From positions 1 to 64,000 of the forward strand of contig LGRX02033499.1 in the NCBI GenBank assembly GCA_001247695.2: a stretch of DNA of 64,000 nt. The letters run 5' to 3'. This DNA is from Cymbomonas tetramitiformis. Its lineage: Eukaryota; Chlorophyta; Pyramimonadophyceae; Pyramimonadales; Pyramimonadaceae. Made by a program: the position numbers and the translations under genes. The notes under the pieces were generated by a model that saw nothing but the letters and a program-made list of their open reading frames with translations, did no database searches and had not been told where the DNA came from. Shown piece by piece: positions 44,001 to 54,420 of this stretch; position 1 is the first letter of the stretch, and each line of letters starts with the position of its first letter.

Positions 44001-44147
44001 CACAAGAAGGCGGCACGGACAAAGGGCAATCGGGGTGAAATTAGAGGAACTGGTGGTGCAGGGGGCGGTCTGGTGACGGGTAAAAGGGGAGGGCTGCGGC
44101 CCCAGTCGGAGCAGCCGACAGAATATGCAATGCTCTCAGAGATATGA
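38063..44147 (+). CDS. LSG1: Large subunit GTPase 1 (60S export/biogenesis), 13 exons
   Basis: LSG1 is a circularly permuted GTPase that releases the export adaptor NMD3 from cytoplasmic pre-60S subunits. Exons: 38063-38120 (MPKNKKNSNSSLGRALTKA), 38322-about 38506, about 38971-39145 (RVPRRPEWSKDM), about 39282-39375 (TPFEKNLEVWRQLWRVVERS), 39669-39740 (VVQVVDARDPLLYRCEDLEQ), 40556-about 40800 (G4 motif NKADMLP, then FWSAK), about 41011-41203 (G1 GFVGYPNVGKSS), 41347-41418 (ATPGRTKHFQT, DCP of G3), 41643-41720 (GLVFPRFTSSKADM), 42365-42536, 42941-43029 (LPDETKSGRTILKD), 43210-43256, 43793-44147 (basic tail HKFHKKAARTKGNRG). Motif order G4-G5-G1-G3 is diagnostic. The phases I could check agree. 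Exons 2-4 and the end of exon 6 are approximate. Probably functional. Confidence 0.92.
39847..39972. repeat. 63-bp tandem duplication in an LSG1 intron
   Basis: GCATCTCGGTGCTCGCCCGT...GACGGTGCGACCTGA occurs at 39847-39909 and 39910-39972 with one difference, inside the intron after exon 5. Nearby (39744-39780) lies a decayed partial copy of exon 5 (CGCTGCGAGGACCTTGAACA). Confidence 0.85.
42062..42290. repeat. 28-31-bp minisatellite in an LSG1 intron, eight copies
   Basis: Unit CGTGATCGCAGTGCCGGGGC plus TCACTCGC, some copies with an added CGC, in the intron between exons 9 and 10. The last copy degrades into GCTCATTTGC. Confidence 0.9.
42641..42732. repeat. 29-bp minisatellite in an LSG1 intron, three copies
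   Basis: CTGCGGTGACCGGTGGCACG plus CGCCACTCG at 42641, 42670 and 42699, with a fourth partial start at 42728. Lies in the intron between exons 10 and 11. Confidence 0.9.
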
Positions 44148-45900
44148 TAGACAATCAAAAGGCTGCATTGATGAAGCAGGCCTGTGTGTATTTTCCATAT
44201 ACCGCCGCATCATAATTTCAACGACTTGCCACACAGGCTCTCTGTCCCTTCGCTTCAGTAAGTTCTTATAGTGCACATATGCAAAATGCATGGATAACAT
44301 GTGTACGTAATTTTGTCCAAATATATGCATGTTGCTGAGGACGCACTCTGTCATGTTAGCAACACTGGACCGGCGGACCCTGATGACCCCTAACATTATG
44401 TTTCTCAAATCCTCTACCCTTTGCACATCTTCGCGGACACGGTGTATATGTTGTGGGAGATTCGTCAGATTGTCCATCGTTCAAGATTCCACGTTTCAGT
44501 AACCCGAAAAATCAGACTTTCAAAGGTAAAGCCACATACTTTACGATGCAGTCCGGTTTTGTTTATGGTAGGCATTAGTGCATGAAATCCATGAACTACT
44601 TCTGCGTACGGGAGGGGCGAAGGGGAGGTGGGCGGAGGGAGGGGTGTGGGGGAAGGCGGAGGTTCTTCAACTGCCAGCCCCGACCAGAGTACAAATATCT
44701 GCGCGATTGTTTTAATCGATTGGGCCGGGGCCAGGGAGGGGGAGGGGAGGGCAGGAGGGAGGTTCTTAAACTCTGTCCCCACGACCAGAGTACTGATATC
44801 TGCGATTTTTTCGATTGTCCGGACACGAGTTCCTAAATTCAATTTGACGCAATGTTCATGTCGGAAAACAATGATTTTAGAAGAAAGGTTTGCATGAGTG
44901 GCATCTCTTAGATATCCCCGACATTATCATTTTCACTCGAAAGCTAGGCTAGCAACCTATAGTTGACATACATCTTCGGGATTTTGGAATTGCATTGTAC
45001 TAGTAAAGTTTGCGTTGATAATACCACGTGGGTATCTGCGGTATCCTTCCAAGCTGTGACCAAGACAATGCTGATCTGACACTTCGGATATGCATGTTCC
45101 TCCCACGGTTTCCCTATATATGCTGTGTCAAAGTGTCCCTACACGTGCCGCCGAGGTGTCCCTATATCTGTCAAAGTGTCCCTATACGTGTCGAAGTGTC
45201 CATATATGTGTCAACGTGCCAAAGTGTCAATGTGGCCGACACGTACGGTATATTAACATGCTCATAATTATACCCATTTGCTGCAGTTATTGCAGCGTGT
45301 AACATACAATCTTTATCACACCGCGCGAGGGCGGAACGATTTCACCCAATCTGAGTTGCGGAATCGGTCATATATTTGTTCAGCAGAAATGAACGCAACG
45401 AAGCGAGTGCCAAAGTCGGTCAAATGGTGCACGCAAACCCTCTGGAAAGCATACTAGGGACTAGTATACTCGCTCCTGCGCTAGAAGCATCTACCGAGAG
45501 TCCGTATGGAATTTCTTGCAGAGTATACACAGGTCATTCTGTGCATGCGACTAGATAGCTTAATATCCATGAAGTGGACCAGCAGGTCCCCCTCCCCTTC
45601 GCTTTCGGACAGGATTTGGCGAAGTCTAAGTCTCGTTGATGAGATGTGAATCGCTCGAATGCCGTGCCCGTAAGATAAAGCGCTTCGTTGCCGAATATTG
45701 TTTATGCGTCCACGAATCGCGCGGGCGGATTTAAAGAACTTTGTTGTTTTGTATCGACTCGTGTCGATAATTCGTATCGACTAAATTATTTATTAATTAA
45801 AAAATACGTGATAACTTGATCCACACCGACCGAATTCTTTGATCATTTGAATTACATCGATTGTGAAAGTTTTAATTACTGCTATGAAAATCAATAATGT
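44148..45900. other. Intergenic region after LSG1 with G-rich and short repeats
   Basis: No gene recognised. Two related copies of about 100 bp (GAGGTTCTTnAACT ... GACCAGAGTAC..ATATCTGCG) lie at 44660-44715 and 44759-44810. Each follows a G-run tract (44610-44640, 44735-44763) able to form G-quadruplexes. At 45130-45225 GTGTCCCTATAT..GTGTCAAA recurs four to five times. Confidence 0.55.
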
Positions 45901-46033
45901 ATTCAGCACGGTACCGACCAATCAGACTGCCAATCGCCGGCGACATCGATCCTGGTGCGTCGTATGACATGCGGACCGACCATCGTGGTAAGCCTATGAG
46001 AATCACAGCGAGGTTGAGCTTGACAGTTACCTG

Positions 46034-46363
46034 TTGTCGTCCCCTCACGCAGTAACCACGCAGCGTCCTGGGAACCGCTCCAAGCTAGGCCTCTGCACGA
46101 TCGAATCAATGAAAGGCACCGTAGAGAACAAGTGTGCAAGCTATACATTTGTTCAAGGATCTAGCTCTGCTTCTGCCGTCCCAATTGAGCTGTTGTTGAA
46201 TGCAATCATTGAAGGGCAGCAACCATCTGGATACGTACAGTGCAAGTCTGCATATCCAGATTACGAGGACGTCGAAGCTTCTGCAAGTATCTACTTTTTA
46301 ACGCATTGCATTATGACCTGGAAATGGGAAGCCAATTATTTCATACTGTATTCAGGATCTTAG
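46034..46363 (+). CDS. Unrecognised 109-codon ORF
   Basis: Reads SKLGLCTIESMKGTVENKCA then SSASAVPIELLLNAIIEGQQ and YPDYEDVEASASIYFLTHCI, ending at 46363. Composition is protein-like, but no family comes to mind and no partner exons were found. Could be a small gene, a retained exon or chance. Confidence 0.25.
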   Translation: MSSPHAVTTQRPGNRSKLGLCTIESMKGTVENKCASYTFVQGSSSASAVPIELLLNAIIEGQQPSGYVQCKSAYPDYEDVEASASIYFLTHCIMTWKWEANYFILYSGS

Positions 46364-47054
46364 CTTTAGAACCGTTGTAAGGGGGGGAACACTTTCCATA
46401 CTGCAATCGGGACCATAAACAACACGACTCCGTCCAGCCTACTAACTGTACCAATAAATCTGGGATACTTTAGGGGTTCAACATCGCTACTTAAACCTTT
46501 ACCATATGTTGCAACACAGAGATACCAGACTTAATCGGGAGTATATAACATAACTGTACTGTGCACCGTAAAGCGCCAAGAATATTCAGAAGAGGCTTCG
46601 TTGTTATACGCCCCTTCTTCATACAGACATACATTTACACGTTCAACAGAACGGATGAGTCCTCAGGCAAGCTAGAAATTCGATGTAACTCCCGATCTTT
46701 ATCAACCTTCAGCTTACAGACCTTCCTACCCACCTACCGGGAAGCTGGTATGATACTGTCTCAGAAACAGCAAGCACGACTCTAAAATAAGTGGGCAAAA
46801 AACACCCACTTGACAAAGACAGTAAAAGAACAGTGTCCACCTTTGCCTTCCGGGCAGCTGAATCAGCACAGTTTTCTTTGCACTTCCTGTCCATACTTGG
46901 CAGGGTGATACCGCACTCCAACGTCTTCCCAGCTCAGCCTGTCGTTCAAGAGCCGAGAGCTACCGAGCAAGAGGCTCTCTACCTTCCTTAAGTCACTTCA
47001 AACATGACTAAAGTACCCTCAACATAACTTGCACCTAGAGGCGCTCTGTTATGC
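46364..47054. other. Intergenic, no gene seen
   Basis: Between the uncharacterised ORF and the IFT20 stop. Holds a hairpin AAGTGGG/CCCACTT around 46789-46812. Nothing else recognised; the part next to 47054 should be the IFT20 3' untranslated region. Confidence 0.45.
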
Positions 47055-49188
47055 TCACATATTGCTATCAGATATCTTTGCGATCAGAAGCTCCTGCTCC
47101 TGCTGAACTTTTAAGAGGGATTCGTACTGCACGTTGAGCCTCTGCAGGACCACCACCCACATTACCCGCGCTGAGAAATCTTTCTCCTCCCCAAGAGCAG
47201 TTGCGCCATAAACCCAGTTAACTCATACGAGGGGTTTTTCAAGGACGTACCGAGCACCCCTGATGAGTGCAGACATTCTGCTTGACGGACGTGACAGTAG
47301 CCGCAAGCCTAGACACTACATGGGCTCACCTCGATCTCCTCCTTTTTCTCTGCCACGATGGCCTGAAGCTCTTTCTTCTTCCTCTTGCGAACCTCCACCT
47401 CTGACGTCGCCTGCCATAACGAGCATGCCTTCACAACATCTCGTGGTCCCAGCGGCAAGCACACGTGGTGTAGCTTTCGATAAGGTAAGGGCAAACAGAT
47501 CTTACACGATACTAGGAGGCGCGCCATCCGAGCATTCAACTTTGACCGAGGCGAGTTTCATCCCTACACTGAAAGGTAGCGCTTCCCTCAGTGACGCAAG
47601 CATTTCCAGCACACCGAGACTGGGTTCTTTGGTGGAAATTTGCTTGCTCGGACTGACATCGGGATCCCCCGCCGTCATGGTACCGGCGTTTCGGGACGAG
47701 CAGTGAAACTGTCGCACACTCATGTTCACAGGGTTTGTGCTGAGCGGAACGCCTGGGACGCTTACATTCCTACGAGCTAGGGCCGCAGGGGATAAAGGCG
47801 CGCGCGCGACGCTGGCATATATGTCGAGGCAAATGAGATGAGGATCTCGAGAATATTTCTGCGAGCAGTTGGTATCCAGTATTCCGAGCGGACTTATCGT
47901 TTGTTTGCTGCTAGCCGAGGGTTCGTATGGAAGGCAGACTAACGTGGGCAAGCTCTCACAGAGGAGGCCCACGTGCTGCGAAGGCACTCGGATTGATGTC
48001 ACACAATGGGTGGATGGAAGGATGAGGGGTAATTGAAATAGATTTGAGACCTGATTGCACGTGCCGACGGCGCGGAGTTTTTCGTTCTCTATACGTTCAG
48101 CCTGCAAAACCACAACCCATGTACAGAAAAGTAACGTGCAAAAGTTGTTTCCCAGTAGGCGCATCTTTTGCTCACAACCGGGTCTGTAAAGAAAAAATGA
48201 CTTTAGGAAAGAGATTCGGATTGCTGTCGGTCGTATCTGCTCGGTCACGACTTAATTAGTTATTGGAAGGCTTCAAAAGTCGGACGATTGTCTTTCTTAA
48301 CCCGTCCTGGCTAAAAGTGAAGTTTGAATACTGCTTGCAAATTTGCATCCCCGAATTATGCTCTCATAAATAAAATGATCTATCAGAACGCCGGCAGGCG
48401 GTACGCACACCAGCACAGTGGTTCCCGACTTTCGTCTGCAGAAAGCATTCCGCAAACCGAAAATCATACAGATACTCGCAATTAACACACTTCGTTTCTC
48501 AGTGAACGACGCGCCGGGCGTGAAATTTTGGTGAGATGACTGATAAAAGTCTCACAGAAACCTCGGAGGACGCCTGCAGCTGCAGCACGATGCTGCCGAA
48601 AGTTAACGACCCGAGGCGAACAAACAACGACTTACCTGGCCATCAACCGCATCAATAAGAGTTTTCACTGTTGTGCTGAGGGTCTGAATGTTTTCTGTGA
48701 AAGCGCTGCACTCTTCCTTCAAATTTTCGGTCTGAGAGTACTTGTCGGGATCGAGGACGCGAATTCGAAACAACTGAGCCAAAAGAGAAACCCAACGGTC
48801 AGCACCGAGGTCACCGCATGGACGCACGCCAGGAAATAAGTGGTCTTCGGAGGTTCCTTAATTAAACGTCAACAGAGCAGAAATAAAAGCTTCGAGGCTC
48901 AAAAAAGTGCCTTGAGTCGAAGCGCTTCCTTCAGCAAGCAATGAAAATGTGTGAAAGTCGCACTAGAGCACAGATTGAACTTGAACAGCTTATTTGAACC
49001 GGTATAATATGCCCACAATTTCGCAAAAAAATGTATCGGGACTTCCGGGTGTAATTCAGCCATGCATTCAAAGCCGAAGAGCTTTGTGTTTGATACAGCG
49101 ATAATTAAGTTATGGATCGCGTTGTCAGTGGCAGAGTGTGACATGTTACCTCATCGAAAGTGATGCCGCGGTTCTCGACTGAAGACAT
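47055..49188 (-). CDS. IFT20: Intraflagellar transport protein 20, multi-exon
   Basis: IFT20 is a small coiled-coil subunit of IFT complex B needed to build cilia, and also links Golgi to cilium. Exons on the minus strand: 49188-49150 (MSSVENRGITFDE), 48773-48636 (LFRIRVLDPDKYSQTENLKE ... TLIDAVDGQ), 48101-48061 (AERIENEKLRAVG), a proposed 4-nt micro-exon 47769-47766 (GAAT), 47410-47330 (EVRKRKKKELQAIVAEKKEE), 47141-47055 (LNVQYESLLKVQQEQELLIA, stop TGA). Landmarks FDE, RVLDP, LKEEC..F, LID.VD, ENEKL+A+G, LQA++AEKK and Y+SL.KV match the family in order. Total is about 129 residues, close to the usual about 132. Presence of IFT20 argues the organism makes cilia/flagella. Confidence 0.9.
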
Positions 49189-49904
49189 GCCTACTATAAA
49201 GATAAAAAATGTGGTTACGCTAGTACGCCGTGGTCTTAGCGAAGCATCAACATATATGCAGTGTTGTCACTTCTTGAAATGTCCGGTCTCTGTCTTTTAG
49301 TTTTTGTACTTGACTCCTTGAAGACGAAGAGGAGACCGAAAGCTTTTTGACCATTTCAATCTGAATCTCGAATCTGAGGAACAGGAAGCAAACTGAAACT
49401 TGATAAGCTCAAAAGCAGATTCCGTGAACCTGAAGTTCAAAGTTGAATATCGACTGCGCTCGGCGTGCCTTGCGCTGCTGTGCACACGATCGACGACGAG
49501 GGGGGGCGGGGCGGGCCCGGCGGGGGGTCCGGTCCTCCCTCGCCTGTGACGAACCAGGAGCGCTTCGCGCCCGCGCCCCCGAACCTAGGGCGAGGGCGCT
49601 TCGTGCGCCCGCGCGCCCCCCACCCTCGCGGGACGCTTCGCATCCCCATTTCACCCCCTGGGAATCGGAATGACAAAAAAATCTAGCCCTCCCCCCCGCC
49701 TTGGCATGGCATCAGCATCACATGCCGATGACACGAACCGATGCGGACATGGCATGACATGACATGACTGATATCTTATTTATCCCGGACGGCCCGCAAA
49801 TCGGCCCCCGGCAACCAAATAATTTACGGTGTCTCCTACCCCTAAACTCAATGCCTATTCTACTAATGTTATACGGTGGGTTAACCCGCCGTAAGAGCAA
49901 TTTT
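49189..49904. other. IFT20 upstream region and GC-rich island
   Basis: 49490-49660 is extremely GC-rich (GGGGGGGCGGGGCGGGCCCG and GCGCCCGCGCGCCCCCCACC), unlike either neighbour, and gives spurious Arg/Pro/Gly ORFs. 49700-49770 has CATGACATGACATGACTGAT short repeats. It ends in ATTTT (49900-49904), the left target duplication of the LTR element. Confidence 0.6.
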
Positions 49905-50136
49905 TGCGAGAACAGGTGTTCCGCTCGGGTAAAACTGGCTAAGCTCCCATAAACAGTCCGGCCGAGTGCTTTTATCATGCATCTCGGAAACCCGGATAAT
50001 ACGAAGTAATGACTGACAGTACAGTACTACTGTACTGTCATCCTAGCTACTAGCGGAGTCACGGTTCCGATCAGAGACAGGTCAGGCTAGGGGCTATCAG
50101 AGCCCATAATAATAACCCTGAACCTAAAGTCCAGCA
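49905..50136 (-). repeat. LTR (3' copy for the minus-strand element)
   Basis: 232 bp, TG...CA ends. Contains the hairpin GACAGTACA...TGTACTGTC and ATAATAATAACC. Preceded by ATTTT. Confidence 0.93.
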
Positions 50137-50317
50137 CACCACCCGGAGCTGTGACTGTAGCTAATAGGGCTAGGCAAGCGGAGCTAAGTAAACAGATAAC
50201 AAACAACATTCACTGGAAACAGATATACTTTAAGCTGGGTGCCCGGGGACTTGTCCCGGCACAACCCACTACTGCGGCCAAGGCTAATCAAACCACCAGG
50301 ATAACAGATAAGCACAT

Positions 50318-52501
50318 TCAGCCACTGCAAAGCTGGTCGGCAGAGCCGAGTTCAGCGGTCGGATTCCAAGGCAGAAATACTTCCGAAGTGAGTTGAGATG
50401 ATAATTGAAAGGCGTTGACACCACCAGACCCAAGTGGGTCAGGCGGATCCCAAAGCGGAGTGTTGAGACTCTCAAATTGCAGAGCCGCTGAGGTCGATCG
50501 AGAAAAGAACGGTTCCACATCCCGCGGCGGCATCGACGAACCAGTGGTAACCACGTGACATAAAATTCTCGCCCGAGAACTTGGAATTCTCGCCCGAGAA
50601 TTTGGAGCCGGGCAAGGAGAATCCAGCAATGCACCACCGAGATGAACCGCACCGTGGTCGTAAGTGGCTCCGGGCTCAACCAGGCCCCTGACACCACCGC
50701 TGACCACGAGCGTCGGCATCGCCGTAGCACTGAAGAGAAATGTAGCCACCATGAAGAGAGTGAGTGCAAACTGACCGATGCCAAATGGCTTGGAGCCTCT
50801 GGGGACTCCGAATCGCCGAAGTGCCGTAGTCGCCGGCGTTGCACCCCCCTCAATTTTAGTCAGGCAGACTTCATCGTCATCGGAATCACACACCTCAACA
50901 GGCTCAGGGTCAACGTCAAGCCAGTCAGGGTGGATAGTGTTGAATGTCTTGAACGAGTTGTCAGCAGAAGCCATCGGGCCGAGAGCCAGAGAGGCAGACG
51001 GCGGCACAAAGGCGGCACTGCTGACCCCACGCAAGTCAATCGGCTTACCATGCACGGGCGCAGAGGCCTTCGGCAGCAGCTGCTTGTTGGCAGTCGGGTC
51101 AACGACACCACCAGCAAGCGGACCGCTGACCTCAGCAAATGCAACACGGCCAATGGACAGGTGCTCATCAGGTGCAGACTCAGCAGAGGCAGCGGCATCC
51201 TTGAACTGCTGCAGAGCCGTAGGCTCTGGAGCAAAGGAATGCGCAGACAGCTCACAGATTTCAGGTTGCCCCACGAGAGCACACAAGTGCTCCATGGACC
51301 CCTCATCCCCAGCGTCAAAGTACCGCTGAAAACGAAGGGCAAGCACGTCGGAGTCATAAGACTCAACGGCTTGGCAGTAGGATGCCGAAATGGTCATTGG
51401 GTGAGTGTCCTTGTGAGGACACTCACTCAGCCAATGCTTTGACCCAACGGCGCGGCACTTCTCGTGCCTGCACGTTGGGACAAAGGTGCCAGACCGCTTG
51501 TCAAAAGCCACCTCCGAAGAGGCGGAATGAGCAAGCGGTTGCACTCCAGGTCGGTGGAAGTTGCGCGGAGTGTGTTTCCCAGGGGGCTTGGAGCCACCCT
51601 TCTTAAGGGAATCCACATCCCGCTGCAACTTGACCAACTGAGCACTGAGCCGATCAATGGCCGAAGCCAGGCCAGTGTCAGTGGTGCAAGACGCAACAGA
51701 CATGGGCCGCCCCGCAGTGCGCTTGCCCGAGAGCCGCCCGCAGCGGTACTGCTCGCGCACGCGCGCCTGCAAGGTGAGCAGACTCACAGCCGCACGCTGG
51801 TCAGCTCGAGCAAACGAGTCAACCAGCGTGGCGTAAGCCGGTCCAGACAGGGCAGAGAGGAACTGCCTTTTAACAGCGTCTTCGGGCAGCGTCGTCAGAC
51901 GCTGTGCATCCCGAAGGCAACTGTTGAAAAGGCGAATCCCCGCATCAGGGTCACCCTCGTCAGAAATCTTCACGTCAAGCAGTTCAGTCAGAGCGTCGAA
52001 CGGAGTCGACGCGTCAGCAAGCATACGCACCACCTCCAGGGTGGCGCGTTTGCCATCAGCAGGAACATCCGCACCAGAAGCCTCTACCCAATTACGGGCA
52101 GGAGCCAGGAGACCCTGGCGTAGTCAGTAGCAGCAGCACAGAGTACAGCAGTTCATTTGCAGCAGGCAGAACAGGGGTGTCAGCAGCAGTCAGATCAAAC
52201 AGGGGTGCGAATGCCGGCGACTGCAGTGTGAAGAGCTGCTGAAGTTCGGACACCAATTGAGAAAAAATGTCCGAAGCCGATGATTCGTCCCCACGGAATT
52301 TTGCTGCTTTGTCGCCTAATACCTTCGTTGCCGCGGTTTTGGAGCTCTGAACGTCGAATGAATCCCTGCGCAACCGATGAACGAGTGTGGCAGCCGCAGC
52401 GGAGTCGTGGGCGTGGCTGCATGCAACGCTCCAACATCATCGAAAATCGTCGCTAACTTACGCGCTCTAGCGCGCGTACGTGGTCTTTGCGGTGTATCCA
52501 T
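50318..52501 (-). pseudogene. Gag of the LTR element, frameshifted
   Basis: ATG 52501 opens MDTPQRPRTRARARKLATIF. Shifts near 52390 and 52100 change frame (middle piece RRDSFDVQSSKTAATKVLGD to ELLYSVLLLLT). The long frame 52033-50318 then runs to the stop: a helical capsid-like part (LLDVKISDEGDPDAGIRLFN, LPEDAVKRQFLSALSGPAYA), a coiled segment (LSAQLVKLQRDVDSLKKG), and a CCHC-like knuckle CRHEKCRAVGSKHWLSEC (C-x4-C-x6-H-x4-C). A C-terminal region follows with an odd hydrophobic stretch FALTLFMVATFLFSATAM and a duplicated SRARIP/SRARIL encoded by a 20-bp repeat at 50567-50606. No pol follows. The frameshifts suggest this copy depends on proteins from elsewhere. Confidence 0.75.
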
Positions 52502-52900
52502 AATAAAAATGACGGTGAGATGGGGAGCGTGGGCTAGAGTGGCGGCAGTAGAAAGATCAGAAAATGCAGCGGCCAATCCCTGCAGAAGCCTCAGTAACAA
52601 GAACAACATCAGACAGGTCATGAGCCGATTGGCTAAAAGTGGTTGCGAGCCACAATACGCGGAATGTCCTCTCCACCGGCCAGGTGAAACGTAAGAAGAA
52701 GCCATAATAAGCGACGATACTGCTGCCGATAAACGTTCCGTAAAACTGATCTCCACTTCAAAAGAAGGCCATACCGCGGAAAGATGAACTACTGCCTAAG
52801 GGGGCGCCCACCCCATCTCTGTGTCAAAACCTAGCCAAACATGGCAACAGCTAGGCGCCGTGCCATCAGAATTACTAGGGAAGTGGTGACGCGCATAACC

Positions 52901-53132
52901 TGCGAGAACAGGTGTTCCGCTCGGGTAAAACTGGCTAAGCTCCCATAAACAGTCCGGCCGAGTGCTTTTATCATGCATCTCGGAAACCCGGATAATACGA
53001 AGTAATGACTGACAGTACATTACTACTGTACTGTCATCCTAGCTACTAGCGGAGTCACGGTTCCGATCAGAGACGGGTCAGGCTAGGGGCTATCAGAGCC
53101 CATAATAATAACCCTGAACCTAAAGTCCAGCA
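52901..53132 (-). repeat. LTR (5' copy for the minus-strand element)
   Basis: 232 bp, near-identical to 49905-50136; differences are GTACATTAC for GTACAGTAC and GACGGG for GACAGG. Followed by ATTTT. Confidence 0.93.
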
Positions 53133-53137
53133 ATTTT

Positions 53138-54351
53138 CGGTGTCCTCTAGTGGCGGCCTAATCGGGTGTACAATGTCAATCATGGAGACAGAGATCTTGC
53201 CCCCCACCAGTGGTGCCTCTGTCCTCTCTGTCACCCCTCGATCTGAGGTTCCAGGTCAGCCTGCTGCTAGCGAGCGTCCGATAATAATAATAATATAAGA
53301 TTTACGCTGAGAATAATGACAATGTCATGAGTCCGTTGTAATCCTGCAAGCAGGCAACTGTAGAACAGAGGGAGTTGAAATCATCCTCATAGCGCGCCCC
53401 GAAGGGCTCATCTAGGTCGGATCAACCTAGGAAACCGCGGCATGGCAAAACTACGCAGAGCGCTAAAAAGGTCGTGCCGGCGGAGAAGCAGCAGAGGAGG
53501 TGGAAGTGGAGCGAGGCTGCATCTGTGGTGGAAAAAGAGGGCGGAAGCGAGGCGGAGGAAGGGCGGTGGTGGGGGTCGGGAAGGCGGGGGCGGAGGGAGC
53601 GGAGTGTGGGGTGGAGGGGGCTAAGGTAGGAGGGGGGTACCCCTATAAGAGAGGGGGGAGGAAGTGTTAATAAAGTGTTCACCTGAATGAAGAGAAGAGA
53701 AAGGGTGGAAATGATAGTCATTCAAGGGAGGTCAGGGGAAAAACACGTTTTGCTCTTTCAACAGCTTCTTCTTCAGTGATACCCGTAATTCGGCTAAGAG
53801 TGGTTCTGAAAGGGTCATGGATCTCGACCCTAGCATGACCATTAAGGAAGGCGTCACGTCTAATGCGGGTGTGGTATCTGCACAGCCTGGAAAGCTTCTT
53901 GAGGAGAGGCTTCAGTCTTCTCTGGTGAACCCCTATGGTGCTAAGAACCTGTCCAAAGTGCTTCGGAAGGTATCCCATCAATGTAAGTTCTTTGGGCCAC
54001 GTTACAGTCCCTGCAAATGGTGTGTTGTCCTTGTTCGTGTAGGACGTGTCACAGTGTCCTCCGTAGTATTCTGTTGGGTGGGCACTCTGGCGGCTCTCCT
54101 GCGAGAGGGGCCACGGGCAGAGGTCGTCGGGGATGACAAGTTTCCTTTCACCCAGGACTTTGATGTGAAAGCTAATAATATAGTAATATATAAGCTTGCA
54201 CTGTGAAATGTCAAGGCAGTGAGGCAGGGTTTCTCGGTTCGGCTAAAGTCAGATTAAACTGGGAGATACACAGTTTTAAGCTAGCGGACGGACCGTGACA
54301 CTGACACACGAGCGGAGATAGACAGCAGGCACTGCAAGTGACATCCGAGCA
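53138..54351. other. Intergenic region with G-rich tract and ORF fragment
   Basis: 53500-53640 is a purine-rich G-run (GGGCGGTGGTGGGGGTCGGG, GGCGGGGGCGGAGGGAGCGG). 53718-53981 holds a minus-strand ORF listed separately. Nothing else recognised. Confidence 0.5.
53718..53981 (-). pseudogene. Unrecognised ORF fragment, likely retroelement remnant
   Basis: Reads MGYLPKHFGQVLSTIGVHQR then LKPLLKKLSRLCRYHTRIRR and FRTTLSRITGITEEEAVERA, with stop at 53718. Composition is well formed and basic. Position beside dispersed repeats suggests the tail of a retroelement protein, but I recognise no domain. Confidence 0.3.
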
Positions 54352-54420
54352 GGCGAGGGGTGACACAGGGCACCACTGACCTCCCCCCTTATGGGGGGTG
54401 AGAGTCAGTGTTCCCATGAC
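54352..54420 (+). repeat. Dispersed repeat shared with 29774-29842
   Basis: GGCGAGGGGTGACACAGGGC...CCCCTTATGGGGGGTGAGAGTCAGTGTTCCCATGA. Second copy of the family 24.6 kb away. Confidence 0.7.

Larger units (their letters stand above)
49905..53132 (-). mobile_element. Gag-only LTR retrotransposon (3.2 kb)
   Basis: Two 232-bp LTRs (49905-50136 and 52901-53132) start TGCGAGAACAGG and end GTCCAGCA, so TG...CA. They differ at only two positions that I found. The element is flanked by the 5-bp duplication ATTTT (49900-49904, 53133-53137). The interior carries a minus-strand gag and no protease, integrase or reverse transcriptase, so it is a non-autonomous element of the TR-GAG type. A clear primer-binding site was not found next to the 5' LTR (minus strand starts GGTTATGCGCG). 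High LTR identity suggests a recent insertion. Confidence 0.93.

Noticed and set aside
44136..44477. 113-codon minus-strand ORF overlapping the LSG1 end
   Set aside because: It lies in the expected LSG1 3' untranslated region, matches no family I know and has no partner exons.
47502..48248. 248-codon minus-strand ORF
   Set aside because: Read-through of IFT20 exon 3 into its introns. The true exons have splice sites and family motifs.
49437..49676. Several Arg/Pro/Gly ORFs on both strands
   Set aside because: Caused by the very GC-rich island; open in many frames with no motif.
53422..53721. Pro/Leu-rich and Arg/Gly-rich ORFs on opposite strands
   Set aside because: Products of a purine-rich G-run tract, with no domain or splice support.
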